From Pseudorhodobacter turbinis (GTDB lineage Bacteria; Pseudomonadota; Alphaproteobacteria; Rhodobacterales; Rhodobacteraceae), in NCBI RefSeq assembly GCF_005234135.1, contig NZ_CP039964.1, positions 2,031,001 to 2,095,000 of the forward strand: a stretch of 64,000 nucleotides of DNA, read 5' to 3'. Position 1 is the first letter of the stretch; each line of letters opens with the position of its first letter. Made by a program: the position numbers and the translations under genes. This document shows, one piece after another, positions 63,948-64,000 of this stretch. A model generated the notes under the pieces. The model was not told where the DNA came from and searched no databases. It saw only the letters and a list, made by a program, of their open reading frames with translations.

Positions 63948-64000
63948 GTCTGATACCTTGGGGCGACAGCGGCTTTTTCGCAGCAATTTGGCAGACCAGA

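Noticed and set aside
1..64000. CRISPR arrays, tRNA and rRNA genes
   Set aside because: No regularly spaced direct repeats and no tRNA- or rRNA-like sequence were noticed in the intergenic regions.

Overview
The window looks like chromosomal DNA of an alphaproteobacterium of the Rhodobacterales (Rhodobacteraceae, roseobacter-like). The evidence is the gene content and order: a ccoNOQP-ccoGHIS cluster with an FnrL-type box, a fused PhaAB cation antiporter operon, ChpT, the olsBA ornithine-lipid pair, a methionine synthase split into two genes, and a SAM/SAH riboswitch in front of metK, a riboswitch class typical of this order. Base composition is moderately high in GC throughout, except in the decayed insertion-sequence patch.

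Layout. 1-8.25 kb: cbb3 oxidase structural genes (ccoN cut by the window edge), a uracil-DNA-glycosylase-like gene, then the assembly and copper genes ccoG, ccoH, ccoI and ccoS. 8.25-11.6 kb (minus): a double-domain aldehyde dehydrogenase and deoC, a deoxyribose-phosphate salvage pair. 11.6-17.5 kb (minus): a complete Mrp/Pha monovalent cation/proton antiporter operon. 17.7-30.0 kb: housekeeping genes (folC, accD, a NYN-domain protein, a class II cytochrome c, trhO, pncA, argC, pncB, a Pit phosphate transporter), ending in a tightly overlapping minus-strand operon arfB / class III aminotransferase / APH-type kinase / NUDIX that resembles hydroxylysine or ethanolamine-phosphate catabolism.

30.0-34.5 kb is an insertion-sequence graveyard. 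The 3' end of a molybdenum hydroxylase gene is cut by an IS5-type remnant, followed by an IS3-type remnant and an IS91-type element with an intact tyrosine recombinase and a broken transposase. Four copies of a tiny hairpin element (about 41-46 bp) lie here, each inside a transposase reading frame. I could not match them to a repeat family I know, and they are the best candidate for something undescribed.

34.5-56.4 kb: mostly conserved core genes (miaB, phoH-ybeY-corC-lnt, metK, split metH, chpT, olsBA, thiE-like, trmJ-like, mipA-like, ctaA, M32 carboxypeptidase, enoyl-CoA hydratase, thioesterase). Within it is a lineage-type pair, an OmpA-like protein and a lipoprotein, that share a short domain.

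56.5-63.0 kb is an accessory transport and catabolism locus. A NitT/TauT-type ABC importer (binding protein divergent, permease and ATPase in the operon) is wrapped around an extended-SDR epimerase-like protein, a tandem GNAT-like protein and a DHDPS-family aldolase. A TetR regulator sits between the two transcription units, with matching palindromes upstream of its own gene and over the operon promoter. The imported substrate is unknown. The window ends with a methyltransferase-like protein. No tRNA, rRNA or CRISPR array was seen.
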